The position numbers and the translations under genes were made by a program. This document shows, in pieces, positions 1 to 10,742 of a stretch of 64,000 nt of DNA (position 1 is the stretch's first letter; every line of letters starts with the position of its first letter). Under the pieces are notes generated by a model. That model worked only from the letters and a program-made list of their open reading frames with translations. It did not search any database and was not told the DNA's origin. Source of the stretch: Homalodisca vitripennis (Eukaryota; Arthropoda; Insecta; Hemiptera; Cicadellidae); contig NC_060215.1 of the NCBI RefSeq assembly GCF_021130785.1, positions 65,600,501-65,664,500 on the forward strand, written 5' to 3'.

Positions 1-600
1 TGACAGGATCTCCAAATTTGTAATGGCAGTTTCCGTGTTATGATTCCGAGGAAAATTGATATTATATTACTAATTATATCCCTTCTTTACAAATATGTTG
101 AGTATTTGTCCTGTATTTATATGAAACAAATATGCAATGCTGAAGTTTTTTTAATTAAACTTAGTTATTCCCGATGTTTAAATAAGATTTTAAAATACAA
201 ATACGAATAGTGAAATTCTTATTTTGAACAGGAACACAAATATGGATTAAAGTACCGGTTTATGTTAAAATGGTTATTATTTCCCTTCCCAATGATCTAA
301 AAATATTGCCGTGTTTTCCTTACTGTATAGTTTTGGAAAATAAATCGTAACTTATAGTAATAGTAAGCAACAAGTTATTTCTTAGACGTTATGTATAAAC
401 ACTACTTCATCGAAGAGCTGTGTTTATTTTGAAGGGGAGTCCATTAGCCGACAGGGGTAGAACGTTTGAAGGACAGAACAAATCAGGTGAGACTAACGGA
501 TGACGTTTTTCAATTTAGGTTGGGGTGTTTAGCAGGTAAACAAAAGGGCTTATATTCCGCAAAGATGAAACTTTTAGTCTGCCGGGGGAACAAAAAACCG
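1..600. other. Unassigned AT-rich DNA
   Basis: I see no coding segment, repeat array or transposon terminus here. Short open frames exist but lack recognisable motifs and are of the length expected by chance in AT-rich DNA. Confidence 0.5.
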
Positions 601-960
601 GCGGCCGCCAGTAGTTCTTTCACTGTTTTGACACTAATTCGAGACCCTGTCCCAGCAGGGACCGTGCTGTTGTGACAGTTCAGCCGCAAACGTCGCCGAA
701 TTGTGAGGGTCTCAGCGGGCGAGAGCAAGGACCACACACCTTTCTGTCCGCCCTGACGCGCACTGAGCCTTTAGCTCGCCTCCTCCCGCTTATTGACTCG
801 CCACGGACCGATAGCCTCCTTCAAAGGAGTCGGTGGCGTTAGTACTCCTGAGTCTTTATCCCCGTCTCTTTCAGGGGTACAATAGGATCAGTGGATGTTT
901 GTGCAGCCAGTATCAGAGTCGTGTCATTTCCGACGCCCCTGGTTAGTCCTGTCCAGCTGA
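600..960. other. GC/CpG-rich patch, possibly regulatory
   Basis: This stretch is clearly richer in G+C and CpG than its flanks. It contains short self-complementary segments, such as ccctgtcccagcaggga near 650 and a pair around tccttcaaagga near 818. No open frame in it is recognisable. It could be a conserved non-coding element, an untranslated exon or a relic of an older repeat; the sequence alone cannot separate these. Confidence 0.3.
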
Positions 961-2125
961 CAGCCAACTTGTAGCTTCAACAAAAAAAAGGTCAAAGTTA
1001 AAAAATTCGGACCAAAAGTGTTATAACATATTCTGGGATGCCTCCACATAACCTCATGACATTTGCGTGGGGGTGAATTGTGTTAGACTTAACAATAACA
1101 AGAAACGATAAAAAACAACATAGAAATAATTTAACGTTTTCTTTGCCTCAGTTGTAAAATTCATAAAAATTCACATAATAAAATCAGTATACATAATATT
1201 TAAAATAAAATTGATGAGACATATAATCTAAATATTTGTATCTTCTTGTTATTTATGTAAATATGTTGTTATTAAAACGAGTAGTAGTATAAAATAAATA
1301 AAAAAAACTAGCTAACTTCTGGACGTGGCGGTCGGAAAGTTTTGGGATCGGTTCAATTTTAAATTTTTGCTTACTATGGAGCCCATGGGGAGGTAGATGA
1401 GTTGTAGTCTACACTATGTTCTTAGCCAGGAAAGTTTTAGTAATAGAGTGTAGTCTCCTACACACTGGCTGGGATGGTACTCGGAGAGTGAACGTAGTTC
1501 TCAATCTTCAACTGAGTACGTTGTAACACAATTACACCAGAAATCTGTTGCCTATCTGTGTCTGTAGAGACGAGTCAGCGTAGAAACAGCTTCACTAGAC
1601 GGAGTATCTACTACTTTGCTCAATGCGAGGTTTTCCAAAGAGATAAGTTGCAAAGCAAGTGGGTAGTATAACCACTATGCCTTAGCAGCCAACTAAGTGG
1701 TAGCGGGGCATAGGTTTTGAAGGGAACAATCCGTTTTAACTCTGAGGAATTCATCCAAACTCAGATTACGGAAAAACCCCTCTTTAGTGAGCAAGAAGAA
1801 GACCGCTGGGGCACGACCAGGCAAGAAACCGAGATTTCTTCCTCAGGTATCATAAGCTACGGGTGCTGGAACTGCGTCGAACGTGCTGACAAAGTGTACC
1901 GCACTGGTGTACTTGCTTGAGTCCAAAATTGTCATATATCTCGTTCTGTAGAGAATTCCCCGAAGTCGACAATCGTCTGCCATTCGTCGGGCACGGCTGT
2001 TACTCCCTCAAGTTGGATGTGATACTACTTTCGAACAACTCAGTTAGCAAGAGATTATGTCAGTCAGGGAAAAAATGACAAAATTATTAAGTTTACCAAA
2101 TGTGTTCCCTACTGTAGGAGTTTAT
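961..2125. other. Unassigned DNA
   Basis: Composition is mixed: AT-rich to about 1310, then more balanced from 1320 to 2060. No gene, tandem array or transposon end was recognised. A 67-codon open frame near 1717 has no recognisable motif and is treated as chance. Confidence 0.4.
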
Positions 2126-2129
2126 CTTC

Positions 2130-2375
2130 AACACGGTTAAGTTGACCCGGACATAATGTTTGCCAGGACTTTAAGTTGAGAATTAACTTGAACAAGGGAT
2201 GAAGTTGACGAGAGGTCAGTTCAGCAAGAAGGGGGAGGTGTGGTCAGCCATGACCAAGGGGTTAAGATGACGGAGATTAACGTTACGTCTGGGTTAAGTT
2301 TACCAGCTAGGTGGGATTGCGTTGAGTTGAGTGTTAAGTTGATTACAAACTTAAGTTGACCAGTAAACTAGGTTG
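2130..2375 (+). repeat. Degenerate interspersed TTAAGTTGAC motif cluster
   Basis: At least seven variants of the decamer TTAAGTTGAC occur within about 230 bp, near 2136, 2170, 2205, 2261, 2294, 2334 and 2351. All lie on the same strand, with spacing of roughly 17-55 bp. Examples are ggttaagttgacc, ggttaagatgacgg and cttaagttgacc. The spacer sequences do not align well, so this is either a very old tandem repeat or a cluster of one short binding-site-like motif. Confidence 0.5.
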
Positions 2376-3200
2376 GTCAGAGTGTTTCGCTCGACACACA
2401 TTTAATTAAGCCAAAGGTTTAAATTCTGTACGGATCAATAGAACCATGTATTTAAAGTTTTAAGATTTTAAAGAACCAGTATGTGCAGATTGAGATTACC
2501 GTTATAGATACCTTGAGTATTTAAAGTTTTTATCTATTTATAAAATGATCACATTTGTCATTCTGTCAAACAATTATATATTCTGACTCCATTTATTTTT
2601 GTAATCTTTAAAAATTCTGATGTCGACCTAGGACGTTCAGATAAAAACGTTTAAATGTCCCTCAACTATAATTGAAGCACTGTGTCACTGTGTGTGCTGT
2701 CTAGGACTTATTGCTTGAACAGTATGAATTAGATGATTGTTGAAATATATTTTTCCAGTCTAATATATTTTGAGAACTGTATCTAAAATAAAAATTGTTC
2801 AACAAAATAGCACAGTACGTCAATAATGAATAATAATCAACGCCAGCATTTTTGGAACACGGAGCGTTCGTGGACATCTGATTTATCGTTTTCCAACTAG
2901 AAAGAACAAATTTAAGTGTCTTAGAAAATAAAGTCACTCCACTTACAAGACAGTGTTAAATGCTACCTCAAACCGAGACGTAAGTAATATATCGTGTAAG
3001 TGTTTTTGGGTGTAGGACAATGAAGAATGGGAGGGTCTGAGGACAGGCAAACTAAAAGCTGAGATCGTAAAGGTGCGACAGGTTAGTTTATAGCCGTCGA
3101 CTGCCGTGTAGGGCTAAATGTGAGCGCCGATAGAATCACCTAACCCTACACAAGAATAAACGATCGCCATAAGCGAGTCAACGCGCCGGTCCTCTTTGTC
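2376..3200. other. Unassigned AT-rich DNA
   Basis: No coding segment or repeat was recognised. The 78-codon minus-strand open frame at 2701-2937 is low-complexity and has no family motif. Confidence 0.4.
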
Positions 3201-3204
3201 TTCC

Positions 3205-3950
3205 ACTAAACATTCTGATAACAGAGATAATCTGGTTTCTCGCCCACTATAATGCTACCCTACAGCCCCCGCTACAGCTCCTGGCTCTGCCGAAGAATGT
3301 GGCTTAGAGGATCTTTCGGAGAAACCTTCCCACGTTGCCATCCTGTACTTCAGTGCCTTCCACAGCACTTTCTGATAACAGAGATAATCAGGTTATTTTC
3401 TCACTATGACGCTAAAATATAAGCCTCTCTACAGATATTGACTCTGGTGGAAAATGTGGCTTAGAGGATCTTTCAAAGAAGCCTTCCTAAGTTGCCATCC
3501 AGCACTTCAATGTCCTCCACTGGACCTTCTGAAACTGGAGATAATAAGGTAACTTATCCACTACAACGCTAATCTACAATTTTCCTTCCAGCTCCTAGCT
3601 CTAGTGGAAAACGAGGCTCAGAGGATATTTCAGAGAAATCTTCTCACATTGCCTCCTATTATCTCCTTTCCACTATAAGTATAGAGAGAGTTCTTAGTTC
3701 TAACTTCGCCTGGTAAAATAAGACATCTTTGCTTTACTTTTACCTTCTGCTGATACAGCGATAATCTGGTTTCTCGCCCACTACCCTATGCTACAGCTCT
3801 CACAGCTGCTTCTGACTGCTGAAGAATGTGGCTTAGAGGATCTTTCTGAGGAACCTTCCTACGTTACCATCCAGTACTTCAGTGTCTTCCACTGAACCTT
3901 CTGATAACAGAGATAATTTGGTATCCCATCCACTAATACATTCTCATTGT
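3205..3950 (+). repeat. Diverged tandem repeat, period about 155-215 bp, 4-5 copies
   Basis: The block ttctgataacagagataat recurs near 3212, 3371, 3528 (altered), 3747 (altered) and 3899. A second block, gtggcttagaggatctttc, recurs near 3300, 3462, 3614 (altered) and 3829, always in the same order after the first. Spacing between repeats is about 160, 155, 215 and 155 bp. Copies are clearly diverged and one carries extra sequence. No coding potential is conserved between copies. It resembles satellite-like DNA or an internally repeated fragment of a larger mobile element. Confidence 0.75.
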
Positions 3951-4433
3951 ATTTAACCCTTTAGGGTTAATCTTCGTACCTATTGTATCCATATTATGAG
4001 AAAAAGTAATGAACCCCCTCACTTATCACTGTGGTTAGCCTGCTGCCGTAATGCCTGCAATTTAATATTCATGTGTAAACCTATTATTTTGAAAATTCTT
4101 TCAATAACTTGGTTTTCATAGTGTCTTGACTTGTAGGCTGTTTATCAATACCAATACCATGCATTTGAGTTTTAACTCGACCGGTTCCGTTTTTTATGAG
4201 AAAAGAAAGGCTAACAATATTAAATATGTCATAGATAGGTTTATGTGGGTCATTGATGCAATGAAAGTAAGGTGAAAAATAAAATTACTGTCATGAGGAC
4301 ACATAAAACCTTACTTCACACTTAAGATTAAACTTCACGTTTACAAAGCCAGTATAAGGGTTAATTACGAAGAAAGCATCGTAAATATCGTCGGAAGGCT
4401 TTGCGCAACTAGGACGATGAGGAGTAACGGTGT
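3951..4433. other. Unassigned DNA
   Basis: AT-rich flank after the 160-bp repeat. A small palindrome, aaccctttagggtt near 3956, is the only structure noted. Confidence 0.4.
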
Positions 4434-4454
4434 GGGTGGGGGTGGGGGTAGGGG
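4434..4454 (+). other. Canonical G-quadruplex motif
   Basis: Four G-runs of 3, 5, 5 and 4 bases occur with loops of 1, 1 and 2 bases. This meets the standard G3+N1-7 pattern and predicts a stable parallel quadruplex. It opens a GC-richer patch (to about 4640) that also contains homeodomain-like TAAT/ATTA words. A regulatory role is inference only. Confidence 0.7.
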
Positions 4455-6165
4455 AGAGGCCCCCGTGATAAGTAATTTAGTAATTTGCTTATCTTGTTGG
4501 TTTATTATGCCTGGGGTGGAATGGCCTCCCTTGGCCCACTCTAATGCTATTAATTATGGGCACACCATATTATAGCCGCACTACACGGGCCTCGGCCATG
4601 TCTGAGAAGTTTCTTGGTTAATATATAACAACAATCTTTGCAATCATTGGTTCCACGTTGATTCCTCTTTTCCATTTAAGTTTTAAAATCAAGATAATGA
4701 CATTCCCCTAATTCATACTATTTATAGTGAAATATTATTTGTATTTGCGCTAAAACACGTATTTTTACTATAGTATAATAATTGTTTTGTACCTTCTCCT
4801 TTTTACATTATCTCATTATAAATATTTTTGAAAAAATATTCTGATAACATAGAAACTCTTTTTTGATGTTTTGCTAGAAATATCTATAAAGTTCTGAGTC
4901 GGAAATCAGGGCCTCATTGCTATAGACAATACGGGTGGTTCGACCTCGTCATTTATTCGTGTACCACTTGTAAATACCTCCATGCTATTAAAATAATGTA
5001 TTTATTAAAAACACAAATTTGGTAAAAAGAAAAGTTCTAACGATTTTGATTAAACTTTTACCAACATATACACAACCAGATGCTCAACATTGTGCATTGC
5101 ATCTCCATAAGCACGTTTGTTCATGAGTTTTAAGAGACTAAATTTCACTTTTGCCAAAATAACAATTAAAATTATATAGGAAATCAAATGAGTCGTATGA
5201 TTTTTGCAAAATTTGGCATATAGGTCTCCATTTCTTAACTGTACGAGCATAAAAGAGAACCTATCCCCATATATTTTGTTAATCGTTTATATTGGCTAAG
5301 CCCAGTAAAATATTATCTCCCCATATGGATTGTATTTAAAAAAAATACAATCACATTCGCTTTCACGTATCGACTAATTACCCTTTACAATACTTGTAGC
5401 CCATTCGATACCAAATACATTCTACAAATCTATTTCCTAAGAAAAGTTTTGCCAAAACCAATGAATTTTCATACACCACCGAACTTAAATTTTGGGTTGT
5501 GTACCCAAACTACCTAACTACCAGTAAGGTAGTTTGCAATCACTTTCGCCTTAGAACAATATTTTTATTGAGACTTTGAATTAAATCAAAACTACACAGA
5601 ATGTTCAGGTTAGTCTTAGAATAAGCTGTGTTTTACTGTAATCGTTTTTAAATACAAAAAAATATAACCTTATTTTCTTTATTTGAACCAAACTACATTT
5701 TTTTATTCTTCTAATTTCCATTGTAACTCAGTTAACCAGCACACATTACCTTATAATGGTTAAAACAACTATAACAGTTTTGTAATGAAAACTTTGTTTT
5801 TAAAATGTACAAGTGGTTTAAATATTTGATTAAGTACGGCTGAGGTTATAAACATAGCGGAATTCATCTCCTCATATTGTTATAGCGAAGTATTCTTTTT
5901 TAAGCGCCGACTGTCCTGACGCCCATCCCGATTGTAGCCCCATAAGAACAATGTTAAATGTTATGCACGTTTACGGCCTTATTTGTAGTCGTAGAATGGT
6001 GGGAGTTGTCTCATTTTAAAATTGTATTAATACTAATCGAAATGCTTTTCAGGGTTTTCGATTATTTAAAAGTTATTGAGAAAAAAATCTCAAACTTTGT
6101 TGTAGTTAATCGTTTAAATATTCAAAACGCACACACTTAAGAATACACAGTGTTTGGATGCGTGC
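4455..6165. other. Unassigned DNA, GC-richer up to about 4640, then AT-rich
   Basis: The first 190 bp include gcctggggtggaatggcctc and several ATTA words and could be non-coding regulatory DNA. From 4650 to 6165 there is AT-rich sequence with no recognised coding or repeat structure. Confidence 0.35.
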
Positions 6166-6167
6166 TT

Positions 6168-6292
6168 ACAATGAGACATCTCCCATAACGCTGTGATCAA
6201 AAATAAGTATGTAAAACTGCATTATGTTTAACATTGTTGTTATGGAAAAAACTCAAGGTCATTGTACTACAGCCGGCTCTTAATTACTGCTT
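6168..6292 (+). repeat. Dispersed repeat, partner of 10623-10742
   Basis: About 120 bp aligns in the same orientation with 10623-10742. Shared landmarks are gagaca(c)ctcccataacgct, a run ending in aaaaataag, taacattgtt, aactcaagg and ggctcttaa near the end. In the second copy it directly follows the inverted-repeat element at 10082. It is probably part of the same mobile family or of a flanking duplication. Confidence 0.6.
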
Positions 6293-6836
6293 GATGCGTC
6301 ACAGTGTGGTTTTCGTGAAAGTGCCCGCGGGGTTATGAATCCATGATTACGTAATACTTCATTCTTCGAGGTCAGATTTACAATTTGGGTGACATCATAA
6401 TAATAAATGTTAATGTTAATTCTATTAAAGAGTCGGTATTCCGGAGTTAAAGAGTACTCCAATGAACAGTCATGGCTAGTGGAACATTAACATTTCAGCT
6501 AGTTTATGATAAACCGTTTTAATAGGTACAGCTAGTGTGCAGTAATCCATTGTCATTTTCTAACTTAATAAAATATTACTTAAAATAGTATAACAAATAA
6601 AATGCCTTATCTTTATATCGTTGGCAGACACAGATATAACTATAAAATTTGGGGTTGGCAGTTGTTTTAAAGTGTGTCAAGCTAAAACACAACTTGTGAA
6701 CATTGTATTATTTTGTACCTGTTGCTACCGTTCCATTTTGAACCCCCCCCCCCACCAAAATAGTGTGACGATTTACTTCTTGCATAGGGGAGATTCCTCG
6801 ATCGATTTCACAAAAAAATTAGGTTGTGTTCTTATA
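6293..6836. other. Unassigned DNA with an 11-base poly-C tract
   Basis: No gene recognised. A run of eleven C occurs at 6743-6753. Confidence 0.4.
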
Positions 6837-7530
6837 CAGGGTGTAAAAAAGGTACCGCACGGGCTTGATAATATCCGAGCCCATTCTTTAACAAGATGTA
6901 CATTGTTTTAAAAGTGTAATGTAAGATGTACATCAAGTGAAGTCCAAAGGCCAACTTAAAAATAAGAACCAACTTTCTTTTATAATAACTGATAGCAGGA
7001 TTTCCCTTTAGCATTCATCTCTGCTAAAGAACCCATTAATGATGTACATTTTGACCTATACTTACGTTAACATTTGTTGCCGAACTCCTTGTAGACTATC
7101 TTCCATTGGATATGAAAAGTCACTAAGTACCTTAAACACTATTTCTTAAGTCCAGTGTTCATTTACTAACTTTAACTTTCACAATTTAAGCAAAGAAAAG
7201 AATAGTAAATCATCTAGAATAGAACCTACATTACAAATGTTTCATACCCTAAACCAGCGTAATCCTTTTTAAGAGTGGACCTTTTTAGGTGGGATTTGTG
7301 GCATTTTACTCTATTACTAAAGATCTTTAATGTGATGTATTACTCGAGCTATGCTCTCATTTAAGATTTGCTTCTGACTCCTTTAGGGCCGTCCCCCTCA
7401 TATGAAAAAATATGGTAGTTACTTAATAAAGTAGATTTATAGGTGGAGTAATGATGTACCAAGTTTTATTGCTTTTACCTGTAATCGTTTGGGAATTATC
7501 AAGCCTGTACCGGACTTTGGTAACAATCTG
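6837..7530. mobile_element. Non-autonomous Tc1/mariner-type element (MITE-like), about 694 bp
   Basis: The left end begins TA|cagggtgtaaaaaaggtacc and the right end finishes tttggtaacaatctg|TA, so the element is flanked by TA as expected for Tc1/mariner insertions. The terminal segments are diverged inverted copies: the word gcttgataat appears about 28 bp inside the left end, and its complement attatcaagc about 30 bp inside the right end. The right 400 bp aligns with 42298-42714. The interior also shares blocks with the 1.9-kb element at 29596 (the gactcctt...gccgtcccc block and the agtagattta..ggtg block). No transposase is present, so mobility would have depended on a related enzyme. Confidence 0.7.
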
Positions 7531-9323
7531 TATAATCCAAATGGGCCTCCCCTCCAGGACTATTATTATACTTATTTAAACAACACAAAAATTATTGCCT
7601 TTTGTGAACTTTAAAATTCCTAATTTAAATTTAAAGCCACATGTAATGAACCACGAAACAACTGAGAACGGAGGAGCCCCGTAGTGTCCAACGATAAACG
7701 GTGCGGCTAGAGCGCGGTGTGTGGGGTGCTGGTGACAGTCGTCTCTGTAGTATCTTACGTGCATTAGTGGTTATTGTCTCAATTTGTTTTAGTGATTTCT
7801 TCCTTGAAAATTTTCAAAACAGAAATTCTTTTTATTAAGAACAGTTTTGTTAAGCGACGTTTTCTAGGTACAGTAGAATAAGTTTGCTTTTGTGCCGAGT
7901 GAAAGCTAGGTATAGGCACGTGTTTATACAGTGGGGACGTATTTTAGATTCACAGAGTCAAATGGCACCTTTTATAATCATGTGTCGTTCTCACAGCGTT
8001 GGCAACCCCTCTTACACTGTTATCAGTGTTGTTTAGCTAATGGACAGTGTCAGTAGTTATTGATCTTCGTGTGTCATTGTTTTTCTAGGTTTAAATTGAG
8101 TTACCATGCAGGATATATAGTAGATGAAGTAAACAGTAGATCTTCATTATGGCGTAGTTATTTAAACATTTGTAGAAAGTGGTATAATAACCACTACGAC
8201 CAATGCAAACTTAGTGCCCGTGTTATTGTCAGTCATCTCTAACTAATATAGTATTGAATACAGAAAAGTATAACCTTTAGCACGTAAGTGCCAAATGAAA
8301 AAGATAGGCGAATTTCAACATCGTACGTTAAAGCGTTCTAAATTTATTTATATAAATAAAAACACATAATTGTAGACAAACACTGTAGGCCTAATATGGA
8401 AGATAAGTAGTCGTAGAACGGTTTTGTTTCCTTTCCTCCCAAAGCAGCCTAACGTTTAGGCGAAAATTTAAGTAAATACTGAACGGAGAAATGGACTTTT
8501 GCATTACACACGGTTGTTTAAATAATTTAGGAAGTAATAAAAAATACGTTCAGAATATTTGTAATGAATTTGAAAGTAACGTGTGGGAGCCACGAACTCA
8601 GCGGGATGGACTACAGCACGACTCCCGCTGGGCCCTCCGCTCTATTCGATGACACGCCAACAACTCGAGATTTATTCCGAGACATAAACCAGCTCTGCTG
8701 GGAGAACTTTTGGGTATTAAAACCCCCACAGTTGCGGTCGTTTTGATGTCCCCTAATCGAATTATCTTCATGGCCGTCATCAAAATTGGTTATTGATTGT
8801 ACAACTTGGTAAAATGTTTGGTATCTTGCGTATCGATTTCGGAAAGGATTTCGAGTTGGAGGTTTATTCGGTTGATTTCCTTTGGTCTGAAAGCTGCCGA
8901 ATCAGCATCTCTCACAGCTACACTCTCTCATCACGCAGTTCTATATACCTCCTCCGTTACCATCTATTTATTACACGAGGTATCACGAAAACGATTCTAT
9001 TTTATTTGAATTAGTAGAAGAATGAACAAAGTACGATAATTATCGAACCTGATGAAAGCCAAAAAGTGTTTAAACATGCTTTATTGATATTTGTATTGGT
9101 ATAAATGTATACATGATTCGTCTTGGTCAGCCCTTTGGTTTTTGTTTTTATAAAATTTGCTATAATGGTGCATGTAACAATGATGAAAGATGGTCTATAA
9201 CCTTTAATAATAAGAAATAAGTTATTAATTTATTTTAAAATTATCATTTCCAAAGTAAAATCAAACTGTGATGCAAATCCTAGTCGAAATATTCACAGTG
9301 TACAATTATAAAAAATGCCTTTT
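7531..9323. other. Unassigned DNA with a GC-rich patch at about 8560-8790
   Basis: No recognised gene. The patch at 8560-8790 is GC-richer and holds overlapping 60-codon open frames on both strands without a family motif. It could be a regulatory element or an untranslated exon. The rest is AT-rich and featureless to the eye. Confidence 0.35.
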
Positions 9324-9423
9324 GACTACAGCATTTAATAGGTGACTACAGTATTTCTTAGTTGACTACAGTATTTAATAGTCGACTACAGTATTTAATA
9401 GTTGACTATAGTATCTAATATGT
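9324..9423 (+). repeat. Short tandem repeat, 5 x 20 bp
   Basis: Five units begin at 9324, 9344, 9364, 9384 and 9404 with consensus gactacagtatttaatagtt. Substitutions are few and the period is strictly 20 bp. A recent local slippage array with no coding role visible. Confidence 0.9.
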
Positions 9424-10081
9424 CATTGACTGATCTACGAATTTCTACTTCTGTTTCTTAAGTGACTGAAAGAAATACCGTATACTAATATTATGCGAGG
9501 TAAAGATTAATTAGCTACCTCGTATACTGGAGCTCCCACTTATACACTGTTTTGTTACTACACAGAACTAGTGTGCTGTAGCCACAATGAGGGATAAGCT
9601 GTGTACATGAGATAAGAGATAACTTTAGCAAGCATTTAACTTTTTACAAAGCTTTATACGGTACTGACGGCTATATGATGGGCAGAAATTTAATGATTTG
9701 TGTAACTTGAATGACTTGTAATAATAAATGTCAATGTAAAAATAAAAAATGTACAGTTTAGAATATAACAGTTTTAAATTATTATACATAATACAAATTG
9801 TCTTCTCCAGCTTTAGAACTGTCGTGGTTTTAAACCGGCTCCACTTTTCAATATTTAGAAAAATCAGTATTATATGCGTTGATATCATTATGTCTTCTCG
9901 AGTTTTTTGCATTTCGGCAACTTTCATTAGTGAAATTGAAGAGCCGGCTGAACTGGCGGTCATCTTGATTGTTGAGATGACCATAAGGACAATGATAAAC
10001 CCCATGTGATTTTACGACCTTATCTTTAGTTGTAAGAACATTTGAGATTTATTATTTTTAACTTTGCTTGACTAGCCCTTT
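9424..10081. other. Unassigned AT-rich DNA
   Basis: A 126-codon minus-strand open frame (9625-10005) overlaps an 86-codon plus-strand frame. Both lack family motifs, and the minus frame is strongly low-complexity (Y, K, I and L rich). I regard both as chance. Confidence 0.4.
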
Positions 10082-10742
10082 AAAATGATGTGCACATCAA
10101 GCTATACTTACATTAAAAATTTTCTACTGACTCTTTGTGGACTGTTCCCATATAAATAGCAAAACACTGAATACATCTTAAAGGTGTTGTGACAATAATC
10201 ATGTGTGAAGTTTTGTAGCTTCATCTGATACGGTTACAACAAAATTAAGCCTTTCTTGAACTTGCACATAAGATCAATGTTGAAACTTTCGAGCGCCGCC
10301 ATTTTGTTTAAGATTAACCTTTTGAGGTAAAATTTGCGGCACGATGTTCTACTAATTAAGACCTTTAATTAGGTAAACGTACAAACATAAAACTTTGTAT
10401 AGTGACATAGGGTATAAAATTGAACTTTTAGATGCAATCAATAGCTCTTCACAACCTAAGGAGGGTGGCCCATAAGGAGTAGGTGGAAAATCTTAATTGT
10501 AAGCATAGGTCTATGTGCATACCATTTTAAAAGTCTTAATAAGTAGAACATCATACCGCAAATTATACCTCAAAAGGTTAATCTTAAACGAAATGGCGGC
10601 GCTTTAGATAAATAGTGTATATCTAAAACGAGACACCTCCCATAACGCTACGATAAAAAATAAGGGTGAAAAGGTGCACAAGGTCTAACATTGTTCTTAG
10701 AGGCAAACTCAAGGTTTCACTAGAGGCGGCTCTTAAGTGTTA
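10082..10742. mobile_element. Inverted-repeat element related to the 29596-31508 family
   Basis: Two arms face each other. The left arm at about 10285-10395 contains gccgccattttgtttaagat and ttgcggcacgatgttctact. The right arm at about 10500-10620 contains the complements, including tagaacatcataccgcaaat and aaacgaaatggcggcgc. The core word order (gcataggtc, atgtgcat, ccattttaaa, ccgcaaat, aaatggcggc) matches the terminal repeats of the element at 29596-31508. The cagggtgt termini were not found, so the boundaries are approximate. The last 120 bp match 6168-6292. No coding sequence. Confidence 0.6.

Noticed and set aside
9625..10005. 126-codon minus frame as a gene
   Set aside because: Low-complexity composition, no motif, and an equally open frame on the other strand.
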